Below are positions 1-5,893 of a stretch of 6,673 nucleotides of DNA, piece after piece. Source of the DNA: Chloroflexota bacterium (lineage in GTDB: Bacteria; Chloroflexota; Anaerolineae; B4-G1). The position numbers and the translations under genes were made by a program. The notes beneath the pieces are model-generated. The model saw only the letters and a program-made list of their open reading frames with translations, was not told the DNA's origin and did no database searches. The stretch is from the NCBI GenBank assembly GCA_011046405.1, contig DSAR01000416.1, positions 1-6,673 on the forward strand, in the 5' to 3' direction. Positions within the stretch are counted from its first letter, which is position 1; every line of letters begins with the position of its first letter.

Positions 1-1
1 C

Positions 2-286
2 GTCGGCCCCTACCAGGGCGCCGTCGCCTGCCAGGTGCTAAAGGGACGCGGCGTCTGCCTCCATGCCGTCCAGACCAAACAACCGGTCGTCGTGCCCGAC
101 GTGGCGCAGTTCCCCGGCCACATCGCCTGCGATGCCCGTTCCAAGAGCGAGATTGTCCTGCCGGTGATGAAGGGAGACGCCGTCCTCGCCGTCCTGGACG
201 TCGATTCGGATAAGCTGGCCCAATTCGACGAGGACGACGTGGCGCCCCTGGCCCAGATTCTGACACTGCTTCAACCTTATCACTGA
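2..286 (+). CDS. Free methionine-(R)-sulfoxide reductase (fRMsr, GAF domain), C-terminal part
   Basis: The gene is cut by the left edge; the frame is open from base 2 and ends with TGA at 284-286, leaving 94 residues. The family reduces free methionine-(R)-sulfoxide in the cytoplasm and helps repair oxidative damage (the E. coli member is MsrC). The fragment shows the family's hallmarks: a VGPYQG start, a first cysteine in ACQ, a second in GRGVC, then VVPDV, and FPGHIACD with the third cysteine, followed by SEIVLPV and a VLDVDS strand and FDEDD. In the family these three cysteines form the active site and resolving disulfides. The gap between the first two cysteines is 9 residues here; I recall 10 in the E. 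coli and yeast enzymes, so this copy may be one residue shorter in that loop. A GTG at 35 is internal, because homology runs upstream of it. It lies 14 bases before the ABC ATPase and probably shares its transcript. The family call is firm; the N-terminus is unseen. Confidence 0.93.
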   Translation, partial: VGPYQGAVACQVLKGRGVCLHAVQTKQPVVVPDVAQFPGHIACDARSKSEIVLPVMKGDAVLAVLDVDSDKLAQFDEDDVAPLAQILTLLQPYH

Positions 287-287
287 A

Positions 288-293
288 AGAGGA
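288..293 (+). promoter_or_regulatory. Ribosome binding site of the ABC ATPase gene
   Basis: AGAGGA sits 7 bases before the ATG at 301 and directly after the reductase stop codon (284-286). It fixes the ATPase start, and the short gap leaves no room for a separate promoter between the two genes. Confidence 0.7.
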
Positions 294-300
294 AATACTG

Positions 301-1287
301 ATGACACCAATTTTAGACGTACAACAACTCAGCAAAAAATATGGCGACTTTGAAGCGGTCAAAGAAGTGAGCTTCACCGTCGAAGAAGGGGAGGTCTTTG
401 GTCTGCTGGGGCCCAATGGCGCGGGCAAGACGACCGTGATCTCCATGCTCACCGGCGTGCTGCCGCCGAGCGCCGGCACGGCACTGATTGGCGGGTACGA
501 CATCCGCACGCAGATGAATCAGGCCAAGCAACTCAACGGCCTGGTGCCGCAGGACCTCGCGCTCTACCCCACCCTCAGCGCGCGCGCCAATCTCAACTTT
601 TTCGGGCAGATCTACGGCCTGCGCGGCAAAGCGCTGCGCGAGCAGGTCGAGGACGTGCTGCGCATCGTCTCGCTCACCGAACGGGCCGATCAGCCGATCG
701 AGACCTTTTCCGGCGGGATGAAGCGGCGCATCAACATCGCCGCCGGGCTGGTGCACCAACCGCAGATTCTCTTTCTCGACGAACCGACGGTGGGCGTCGA
801 TCCTCAGAGCCGCAACCACATCTTCGAGAGCGTCCAGCGGCTCAACCGCGAGCGGGACATGAGCGTCATCTATACCAGCCACTACATGGAGGAGGTCGAA
901 CTGCTCTGCGACCGCGCCGCCATCATCGACGAAGGACACATCATCGCCCTCGACACGATCGAAAATCTGATCGGCCTGCTCGGCGGTGGGGTGATCTACC
1001 TCGGCTTGCCGCGCGTCGACGCTGGCCTGTTGGCGCAGATTGCGGCACTGCCGGCCGTCCGAGAGGCGCTGCCGGCCGAAGCAGCGCCCCTCGGAGAGGG
1101 CGAAGCGGTCGCCCAACGGGAGACCGGCGCGAAAGTCAAAGTGGTCGCTGAACAAAGCCAACAAGCGCTGGTCAACGTGATCGGCTGGCTCAACACCCAG
1201 GACATCCCGCTCACCTCGCTCAAGATCCTCGAACCGAACCTGGAGAGCGTCTTTCTCCATCTCACCGGCAAGACGTTGCGCGAGTAG
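301..1287 (+). CDS. ABC transporter ATP-binding protein (ABC-2 exporter, DrrA/NatA-like)
   Basis: This is the cytoplasmic ATPase of an exporter, 328 residues, a normal length for the DrrA/NatA type. Nucleotide-binding motifs are complete and in order: Walker A GPNGAGKT at residues 37-44, Q-loop glutamine 84 in VPQD, ABC signature FSGGMKRR at 136-143, Walker B ILFLDEP at 156-162 with catalytic Glu161, D-loop around VGVD 164-167, and switch His194 in TSHYMEE. The signature reads SGGM rather than SGGQ, which is common in this subfamily. Residues from about 220 to 328 form the C-terminal accessory region typical of these ATPases, ending in the usual [14 protein letters not shown] block. Two permease genes follow at once, the first only 6 bases on, so one transporter is implied. 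Substrate cannot be read from sequence: drugs, lipids, peptides or ions are all possible for the family. Start at 301 is supported by the Shine-Dalgarno at 288-293. Confidence 0.96.
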   Translation: MTPILDVQQLSKKYGDFEAVKEVSFTVEEGEVFGLLGPNGAGKTTVISMLTGVLPPSAGTALIGGYDIRTQMNQAKQLNGLVPQDLALYPTLSARANLNFFGQIYGLRGKALREQVEDVLRIVSLTERADQPIETFSGGMKRRINIAAGLVHQPQILFLDEPTVGVDPQSRNHIFESVQRLNRERDMSVIYTSHYMEEVELLCDRAAIIDEGHIIALDTIENLIGLLGGGVIYLGLPRVDAGLLAQIAALPAVREALPAEAAPLGEGEAVAQRETGAKVKVVAEQSQQALVNVIGWLNTQDIPLTSLKILEPNLESVFLHLTGKTLRE

Positions 1288-1291
1288 GAGG
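1286..1291 (+). promoter_or_regulatory. Shine-Dalgarno overlapping the ATPase stop, deciding the permease 1 start
   Basis: AGGAGG at 1286-1291 includes the last two bases of the TAG stop (1285-1287) of the ATPase gene. Two in-frame ATGs follow, at 1294 (2 bases away) and 1297 (5 bases away). Normal spacing favours 1297, so the protein probably begins MQAL rather than MMQAL. The arrangement implies translational coupling of the two genes. Confidence 0.75.
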
Positions 1292-1293
1292 CG

Positions 1294-2571
1294 ATGATGC
1301 AAGCCTTGAATATCACAAGTAAGGATCTGCTGATCCTGCTCAAGGACCGGGGAACGCTGTTCCAATTGTTGGTGTTGCCCTTGATCTTCATCGTCGTCTT
1401 CAGCGGAGCGCTCACGGCGATCAGCACAGACGAGGCGGAACAAGACACTCGCATACCCCTGGCGGTGGTCGATCTCGATGGCGGCGAGGCGGCGCAGCGC
1501 TTTGTGACCGATCTGGACACGGCCGGCGGCGTGCGCGTCGAGCCGTACGCGCAGGACGAGGCGGAGGCGCTGCTGCAGGAACGAAAACTCTCCCGCGTGC
1601 TGACCATCCCCGCCCGCTTTAGCGCCGACCTGGACGCCGGCCGCCCAGTGACGCTCCGTCTGGTCAACCATCCCGACGCCGATCCGGAGAAGACGGAGGC
1701 GACGCGATTGGTGATCGAGGGCGTGGCGCAGGATCTCTCGCTCCAGCGCCAGATTTTGGCCAGCCTGGAACAGATGGCTGAAATGCAGGCGAACGCGCCA
1801 GAAACGTCCCAGGTCTTCACCGCCGAGCGCATGATCGCGCAGGCGCAATCCCAATTCGAGCGCTCGCGCACCCAGCCGCTGATCGACGTAGCGCAGCGCG
1901 GGCCGCAGCGCGGGCCGCAGCGCGGGCCGCAGATCGCCGAGCGGGAAGCGGACGCGTTCCCCGACGCCGTGCAACTCGCCGTGCCCGCCTTCACCGTGCT
2001 GTTCGTCTTTCTGACCGCCCAGACCACGGCCCACTCCATCTACGAGGAGAAGCGGCTCGGTTCCTTCCGGCGGCTGCTGGCGGCGCCGATGAGCAAGGCC
2101 GCGCTCCTGGCGGGCAAGATGCTGCCTAATTTCGTCACCGCGCTGATCCAGACGGCGGTCATTTTCGCCTTTGGGCTGGTGGGCCTGCGGCTGATGGGGT
2201 TGCAACCGCTCTCGCTGGGGAATGCGCCAGTCGGCGTGATCCTGGTCGCGATGGCGATGGCGCTCTGCTCCAGCGGCCTGGGCATCCTGATCGCCGCCCT
2301 CGCCCGCACCGAAAGCCAGATCGGCGGGTTGAGCACCCTGATCCTGTGGGGGGCCGGCATCCTGGGCGGCAGTTTCGTCCCGCTCTTCATCCTGGAACAA
2401 TTCCTGGGATCGCTGCCCCGCGTCGTGCCCCACTATTGGGCCAACCGGGCCTTCGAGAACCTGCTCATCCGCGGGCTGGGGCTGACCAGCGTGATCACTG
2501 AACTCGGCGCACTGCTCGCTTTCACGGCGCTCTTTTTCGCCATCGGCCTGTGGCGTTTCGACTTTAATTAG
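1294..2571 (+). CDS. ABC-2 type transporter permease, first of two
   Basis: A 425-residue inner-membrane subunit that should pair with the preceding ATPase and the following permease. Topology read from hydrophobicity fits the ABC-2 class with a large loop: one membrane helix near residues 22-44, then a polar extracytoplasmic domain to about 225, then helices near 228-248, 279-300, 312-336, 343-366 and 400-421. The segment EEKRLGSFRRLLAAP (251-265) followed by AGK is the conserved cytoplasmic coupling-helix region that contacts the ATPase. The loop contains an odd Gln-Arg-Gly-Pro repeat (residues 201-213) encoded by a 12-bp tandem repeat. The second permease shares the same plan and the same LLAAP motif but is clearly diverged, pointing to a heterodimer. 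The frame starts at 1294, but the ATG at 1297 has better Shine-Dalgarno spacing. The stop TAG (2569-2571) overlaps the next gene's ribosome site. The family is clear; the exported compound is unknown. Confidence 0.94.
   Translation: MMQALNITSKDLLILLKDRGTLFQLLVLPLIFIVVFSGALTAISTDEAEQDTRIPLAVVDLDGGEAAQRFVTDLDTAGGVRVEPYAQDEAEALLQERKLSRVLTIPARFSADLDAGRPVTLRLVNHPDADPEKTEATRLVIEGVAQDLSLQRQILASLEQMAEMQANAPETSQVFTAERMIAQAQSQFERSRTQPLIDVAQRGPQRGPQRGPQIAEREADAFPDAVQLAVPAFTVLFVFLTAQTTAHSIYEEKRLGSFRRLLAAPMSKAALLAGKMLPNFVTALIQTAVIFAFGLVGLRLMGLQPLSLGNAPVGVILVAMAMALCSSGLGILIAALARTESQIGGLSTLILWGAGILGGSFVPLFILEQFLGSLPRVVPHYWANRAFENLLIRGLGLTSVITELGALLAFTALFFAIGLWRFDFN
1894..1932 (+). repeat. 12-bp tandem repeat inside permease 1
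   Basis: CAGCGCGGGCCG occurs three times in perfect register (1894-1905, 1906-1917, 1918-1929), followed by a further CAG. It encodes three Gln-Arg-Gly-Pro units plus Gln in the extracytoplasmic loop, just before the second membrane helix. The unit is a multiple of three, so copy changes would lengthen or shorten the loop without breaking the frame. The copies are identical at every base, including third codon positions, which suggests recent expansion. Confidence 0.95.
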
Positions 2572-2575
2572 GGAG
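2570..2575 (+). promoter_or_regulatory. Shine-Dalgarno overlapping the permease 1 stop, deciding the permease 2 start
   Basis: AGGGAG at 2570-2575 shares two bases with the TAG stop of permease 1. The first in-frame ATG (2576) touches it with no spacer, which is too close; the ATG at 2582 is 6 bases away and is the better start. The protein then begins MLRDTL. Confidence 0.7.
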
Positions 2576-3841
2576 ATGCGTATGCTCAGAGACACACTAT
2601 CCGTCGCGTGGAAGGAAATCCAACTGATCGCCCGGGATCGCGGGTCACTCGTGGTCCTCTTTCTGCTCCCGCTGCTCTTTGGCGTGCTGTACGGCTCGAT
2701 CAACCGCCACTTTGCCGGCGAAGGCGAGACCCTCTCGGTGCTGGTGAACGTCGACCTGGTCAACGAGGACACAGGCGTCTTTGGCGAGCAGATCGCGCTG
2801 GCACTGAACGACATCGACGTGTTGAACGTCGAGACGCTCGAATCGGCCGCGGACGCCGAGCAGCGCGTGGCAGAGGGGCACGTCTCGGCCGCCATCGTCA
2901 TCCCCGCCGGCTTGACCTCGGACATCGACGCTTACACGCCGACCGAGATCGAGGTCATCGTCGATCCGGCCGAGCCGGAGAGCGCCAGCATCGTCAGCGG
3001 GATCATGAACAAGATCATCGACGAAGCCACCGTCTGGGGCGAGGTGCAGTACGGCATCCGCGCACTCCTGGACGAGTCGGGCGTGCTGGCGGACGCCGGC
3101 GCCGAGACCCGCCGCGCGATTCAGGCCCAGAACCTGGGCGTCGTCATGACCCGCATCAACGAGATGCATCACACGCCGCTGGTCTCCGTCGTCAGCCAGG
3201 ATCTGGAGGGCGCGGTCATCGAGGGCGGGATCGAGCTCTTTTTCGCCCTGCTCTTTCCGGGCATCACGGTGATGTTCGTCTTTTTCGGCGCGAGTATGTC
3301 GAGCGCGTCGCTGCTCAACGAGCGTGAGACCGGCGCGCTTCGTCGCCTGCTGGCAGCGCCCATCTCGCGCGGCGCCGTCATCGGCGGCAAGATGTTGGGC
3401 TACATGGCGCTCGTCTGCCTGCAAGTGATCGTGCTGTTCGGGGTGGCGCACTCATTTTTCGGCATGCCGCTGGGTGATTCGCAACTGGCGCTAGCGCTGC
3501 TCACGCTCCTGCTGGCCTTCGTCGCCACGGCGATGGGCATGTTGATCGCGGCGCTCTCCCGCTCGTCGAAACAGGCGGACAACGTCGGCACGGTGCTGGG
3601 CTTCGTTCTGGGCGGGCTCGGCGGCTGTATAGCAATTACGCCCATCCCGCTCACCCGCACCGAAGGCTTCATGAGCGTCATCGCCCGCCTCACCCCCCAC
3701 GGTCACGCCGTCGACGCCTACTACAGCCTGATGGCGGAAAAGGCCAGTCTGATCGATATCCTGCCCCAGATCGGCTTCCTGCTGGCGATAGGCGCGCTCT
3801 TCTTCCTGATCGCCATCAGGCGCTTTCGATTCACCGAGTGA
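2576..3841 (+). CDS. ABC-2 type transporter permease, second of two
   Basis: A 421-residue membrane subunit (419 if the better-spaced ATG at 2582 is used) with the same layout as the permease before it. One helix lies near residues 24-43, followed by a polar extracytoplasmic domain to about 217, then helices near 219-241, 275-296, 301-326, 335-357 and 397-416. The coupling-helix region ERETGALRRLLAAP (249-262) plus GGK matches the family and is close to that of permease 1, while the extracytoplasmic domains share little. This supports duplication, then specialisation as two halves of one exporter. It lacks the Gln-Arg-Gly-Pro repeat of its partner. It ends with TGA at 3839-3841 and is the last gene of the transporter group: next comes an 82-bp gap with repeats, then an unrelated enzyme gene. 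Substrate unknown. Confidence 0.94.
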   Translation: MRMLRDTLSVAWKEIQLIARDRGSLVVLFLLPLLFGVLYGSINRHFAGEGETLSVLVNVDLVNEDTGVFGEQIALALNDIDVLNVETLESAADAEQRVAEGHVSAAIVIPAGLTSDIDAYTPTEIEVIVDPAEPESASIVSGIMNKIIDEATVWGEVQYGIRALLDESGVLADAGAETRRAIQAQNLGVVMTRINEMHHTPLVSVVSQDLEGAVIEGGIELFFALLFPGITVMFVFFGASMSSASLLNERETGALRRLLAAPISRGAVIGGKMLGYMALVCLQVIVLFGVAHSFFGMPLGDSQLALALLTLLLAFVATAMGMLIAALSRSSKQADNVGTVLGFVLGGLGGCIAITPIPLTRTEGFMSVIARLTPHGHAVDAYYSLMAEKASLIDILPQIGFLLAIGALFFLIAIRRFRFTE

Positions 3842-3908
3842 ATCACGAATTACACAAATTTCCCTGCTTGTTTCGTGAAATTCGTGCCGTGTTCGTGCAA
3901 TTCGTGAT
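3842..3908 (+). repeat. TTCGTG repeat block with flanking inverted repeat
   Basis: TTCGTG occurs at 3872, 3881, 3892 and 3901, giving two copies of a 20-bp period in which AATTCGTG (3879-3886 and 3899-3906) recurs exactly. The outer ends are a perfect 10-bp inverted repeat, ATCACGAATT (3842-3851) against AATTCGTGAT (3899-3908), and pairing can continue inward imperfectly (CAC/GTG, then AA/TT). The block is AT-richer than the genes around it and fills almost the whole gap after the exporter operon. There is no T-run, so it is not a standard intrinsic terminator. It looks like a dispersed intergenic repeat, though a binding-site array or an RNA hairpin are possible. Read as protein it gives a short peptide frame that I do not regard as a gene. 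Confidence 0.85.
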
Positions 3909-3909
3909 C

Positions 3910-3917
3910 AAGGAGGT
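3910..3917 (+). promoter_or_regulatory. Strong ribosome binding site of the aldo/keto reductase
   Basis: AAGGAGGT, a full match to the 16S rRNA 3' end, lies 6 bases before the ATG at 3924 and starts two bases after the inverted-repeat arm. If the arms at 3842-3851 and 3899-3908 pair in RNA, the stem would end right beside this site. No good -10/-35 pair was seen in the gap. Confidence 0.85.
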
Positions 3918-3923
3918 ATCGCT

Positions 3924-5111
3924 ATGGCGTATCGCACCTATCGTGGGGAGCGACTGTCCAAGATCGGCGTCGGCTGCTACGGCGTGGGCGGGGCGTATGG
4001 AGAAAAGGACCCCCAGCAGTACGTCGGCGTGTTGCGCCGGGCAGCCGAGCTCGGCGTGACGTTTTTCGACACGGCCGACGTCTATGGACCGGGCGAGGAA
4101 GTGCTCGGCCAGGCGCTGGCGCCTTTCCGCGACCGAGTGTGGATCGCCACCAAGGTCGGCGCCAGCGAGAGCGGAAAGCCAGATTGTTCCCGGGCGCACG
4201 TCGTCGCGTCGTGCGAGCAGAGCGTGCGGCGGCTCGGCGTCGAGCGGATCGACCTCTACCAGATCCACTTCGACGACCCGTGCACGCCGGTGGATGAGAC
4301 GGTGGGCGCGCTGGAGGAATTGGCAGCGGCGGGTAAGATCCGCTATTATGGCGTGGGCCATCTGTCCCCAGCCCGCGTGGCCGAGTACCTGGCGACGGGC
4401 AACGTTTTTTCAGCGCTGGTCGAGTTGAGCGGCGTCGCACGGGGGGCATTGAGGCGGACCGCACCGCTCTGCCGCGCCCGTGGTGTGGGGTTGATCGCCT
4501 TTAGCGTCACCGGGCGCGGCATGCTGACGGGCCAGATCGGTCCCGATACAGCATTTGAGCCGGGTGATATTCGCCGGCTCGACCCGCTCTTTCAGCGCGC
4601 GCGGCGCGCCTCGGGCCTGCGCGTCGCCGACGAGATGCGCCAGCTCGGCGAGCGCTATGGCAAATCGCCGGTCCAGGTCGCCATCGCGTGGGTGCTGGCC
4701 CAGCCGGGCGTCATCTGTGCGCTCACTGGCCCATCGACCGTGGCCCACCTGGAGGAGAATCTGGGCGGATCAGGTTGGACGCTCGACGCGGATGACCTGG
4801 CCGCGCTCGACCACTTCCTGGACACCGAAGAGGAACGCCTACGGCGTGAGCAGGTCGACGAGTTGCGCGCGATCCTCCAATCCAAAACGCCAGGCGAGCA
4901 GCCGTTCGCCGACCTCGTCTACGTGCTCGAGACGCTGGTCGAGCTGGAGCTGGCGGAGGAGACCGAGGTCATCCCGGCCTTTCAGCAGTTGTGGCCCCAG
5001 CGCGCCGACCCCGATCCCGCCACCCTGGCGGGTATTCGAGCAGCCCTGCGAGAGCGATTCCTGTCCACGCTGGAAGGAACGGCTTGCCAGTCCCTTGCCT
5101 GCAACGTATAA
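3924..5111 (+). CDS. Aldo/keto reductase with C-terminal extension
   Basis: A predicted cytoplasmic NAD(P)H-dependent oxidoreductase of 395 residues. The (beta/alpha)8 barrel covers about residues 1-300. The catalytic tetrad is intact: Asp49 in FFDTADVYG, Tyr54 in the same motif, Lys77 in IATKVG and His115 in IDLYQIH. The cofactor region near the end of the barrel is also recognisable (ALTGPSTVAHLEENL, 266-280). Family barrels of this kind usually finish at 300-340 residues; here about 94 further residues follow (roughly 302-395), rich in Glu, Leu and Arg and probably helical, which I do not recognise. The start at 3924 follows a strong Shine-Dalgarno. The stop TAA (5109-5111) lies inside the -10 box of the next gene's promoter. 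The substrate is not predictable, and neighbours give no pathway. The reductase family call is firm. Confidence 0.93.
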   Translation: MAYRTYRGERLSKIGVGCYGVGGAYGEKDPQQYVGVLRRAAELGVTFFDTADVYGPGEEVLGQALAPFRDRVWIATKVGASESGKPDCSRAHVVASCEQSVRRLGVERIDLYQIHFDDPCTPVDETVGALEELAAAGKIRYYGVGHLSPARVAEYLATGNVFSALVELSGVARGALRRTAPLCRARGVGLIAFSVTGRGMLTGQIGPDTAFEPGDIRRLDPLFQRARRASGLRVADEMRQLGERYGKSPVQVAIAWVLAQPGVICALTGPSTVAHLEENLGGSGWTLDADDLAALDHFLDTEEERLRREQVDELRAILQSKTPGEQPFADLVYVLETLVELELAEETEVIPAFQQLWPQRADPDPATLAGIRAALRERFLSTLEGTACQSLACNV

Positions 5112-5112
5112 T
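5084..5112 (+). promoter_or_regulatory. Sigma-70-type promoter for the Uma2 gene
   Basis: TTGCCA (5084-5089; 5 of 6 consensus positions against TTGACA) is separated by exactly 17 bp from a perfect TATAAT (5107-5112). Transcription would begin near 5119, about 34 bases before the Uma2 ATG at 5153, leaving a short leader with its ribosome site. Both boxes lie in the last codons of the aldo/keto reductase, and the TAA stop of that gene forms part of TATAAT. In G+C-rich DNA such a match is unlikely by chance. It may also serve the response regulator downstream, since only 3 bases separate it from Uma2. Confidence 0.8.
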
Positions 5113-5137
5113 AGACATCCAGCGTAAGCAGTTCCTG

Positions 5138-5145
5138 AAAGGAGG
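5138..5145 (+). promoter_or_regulatory. Ribosome binding site of the Uma2 gene
   Basis: AAAGGAGG lies 7 bases before the ATG at 5153. It settles the start, since the same frame is open upstream to 4991 but that part lies inside the aldo/keto reductase gene. Confidence 0.85.
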
Positions 5146-5152
5146 CATCGAA

Positions 5153-5890
5153 ATGGACACGACAATCGTCCAAACCCATCCCCAAACGCGGCAGACGGTG
5201 CGTTTTCAACAGGCACAACGTCCAGAACTTCCCCCATTGAATCCCGGCGATCGCTTGTCCCGTGCCGAGTTCGAGCGACGCTACGAAGCCCACCCGGAGA
5301 TCAAAAAGGCTGAACTTATCGAAGGAGTCGTTTATATGCCATCGCCTACCCGCTTTGAGAGACACGGTGAGCCTCACGGTCAAGTCATCACCTGGTTGGG
5401 GGTCTACACAGCCACGACGTCTGGCGTTCGCTTGGGCGACAATAGCACGATACGCCTGGATCTGCAGAACGAAGTGCAGCCCGATGCGCTGCTACGACTC
5501 GATCCGGCCTTAGGTGGACAGTCGCACATCACCGAGGACGACTACCTGCAAGGCCCCCCAGAGTTGGTGGTGGAGATCGCCGCCAGCAGCGCCGCCTACG
5601 ACATGCACGTCAAGCGCCGCGTCTACGCTCGCAGCGGCGTGCAGGAATATCTGGTCATCCAGATGTACGAGCAGCGCATAGATTGGTTCATCCTGCGCGA
5701 GGAGGGCTACGAGACGCTGGCGCCAGGCGAGGATGGCGTGTTGCGCAGCGAGGTCTTCCCGGGGCTGTGGTTGAACAGCGACGCCTTCTGGGCTGGCGAC
5801 CTGGCGGCTATGCTGGACACCCTGCGGGAGGGGTTGGACTCGCCCGCATGCGCCGAGTTCTCCGCCCGGCTGAAGACGGCCCAGGAGTGA
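5153..5890 (+). CDS. Uma2 family (DUF820) PD-(D/E)XK endonuclease-like protein
   Basis: A 245-residue protein of the long Uma2 subgroup, a family with a restriction-endonuclease fold that is greatly expanded in cyanobacteria, Chloroflexota and Planctomycetes; its biological role is largely unknown. Recognisable blocks in order are AELIEGVVYMPSP (53-65), RHGEPHG, GDNSTIRLDL (95-104), QPDALL with candidate metal-binding Asp111, PPELVVEIAASSAAYD with Glu141, a nearby Lys154 taken as the displaced catalytic lysine, GVQEYLV (162-168), and the C-terminal VFPGLWL and GDLAAML segments. All expected acidic and basic residues are present, so it looks active. The frame is open upstream, but the Shine-Dalgarno at 5138-5145 and the promoter at 5084-5112 fix the start at 5153. 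It sits between an oxidoreductase and a two-component pair, with its stop 3 bases before the regulator. The first part is visibly less G+C-rich than its neighbours, which may hint at separate ancestry, but I did not compute this. Confidence 0.95.
   Translation: MDTTIVQTHPQTRQTVRFQQAQRPELPPLNPGDRLSRAEFERRYEAHPEIKKAELIEGVVYMPSPTRFERHGEPHGQVITWLGVYTATTSGVRLGDNSTIRLDLQNEVQPDALLRLDPALGGQSHITEDDYLQGPPELVVEIAASSAAYDMHVKRRVYARSGVQEYLVIQMYEQRIDWFILREEGYETLAPGEDGVLRSEVFPGLWLNSDAFWAGDLAAMLDTLREGLDSPACAEFSARLKTAQE
5884..5887 (+). promoter_or_regulatory. Shine-Dalgarno for the response regulator, inside the end of Uma2
   Basis: GGAG in the last codons of Uma2 is 6 bases before an ATG at 5894. Family alignments would favour a start at 5933 or 5936 (MMIDVIIIDD), but no equally good ribosome site precedes those. 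The longer form adds 13-14 residues. Confidence 0.5.
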
Positions 5891-5893
5891 CGA

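Noticed and set aside
313..2925. A very long open frame on the minus strand across the exporter genes (870 codons)
   Set aside because: It lies opposite three genes with clear family motifs. Its translation is low-complexity, rich in Asp, Gln, Arg and His, with no recognisable domain, as expected for the complement of G+C-rich codons.
2608..3327. Plus-strand open frame of 239 codons overlapping permease 2
   Set aside because: An out-of-frame shadow with Arg/Gly-rich composition and no start signal; the overlapping permease is well supported.
1294..3841. The two permeases as a simple tandem gene duplication of recent date
   Set aside because: They share topology and the coupling motif, but the extracytoplasmic domains are strongly diverged, so any duplication is old.
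3842..3908. Intrinsic terminator after the exporter operon
   Set aside because: The inverted repeat has a 47-base loop, AT-rich arms and no following T-run, so it does not meet the usual form.
3838..4059. Short frame covering the TTCGTG block and the start of the reductase
   Set aside because: The peptide is just the translation of the repeat followed by out-of-frame reductase sequence; the ribosome site at 3910 serves the ATG at 3924.
4991..5152. Upstream in-frame extension of the Uma2 gene
   Set aside because: It overlaps the aldo/keto reductase coding region and the promoter, and the Shine-Dalgarno at 5138-5145 points to the ATG at 5153.
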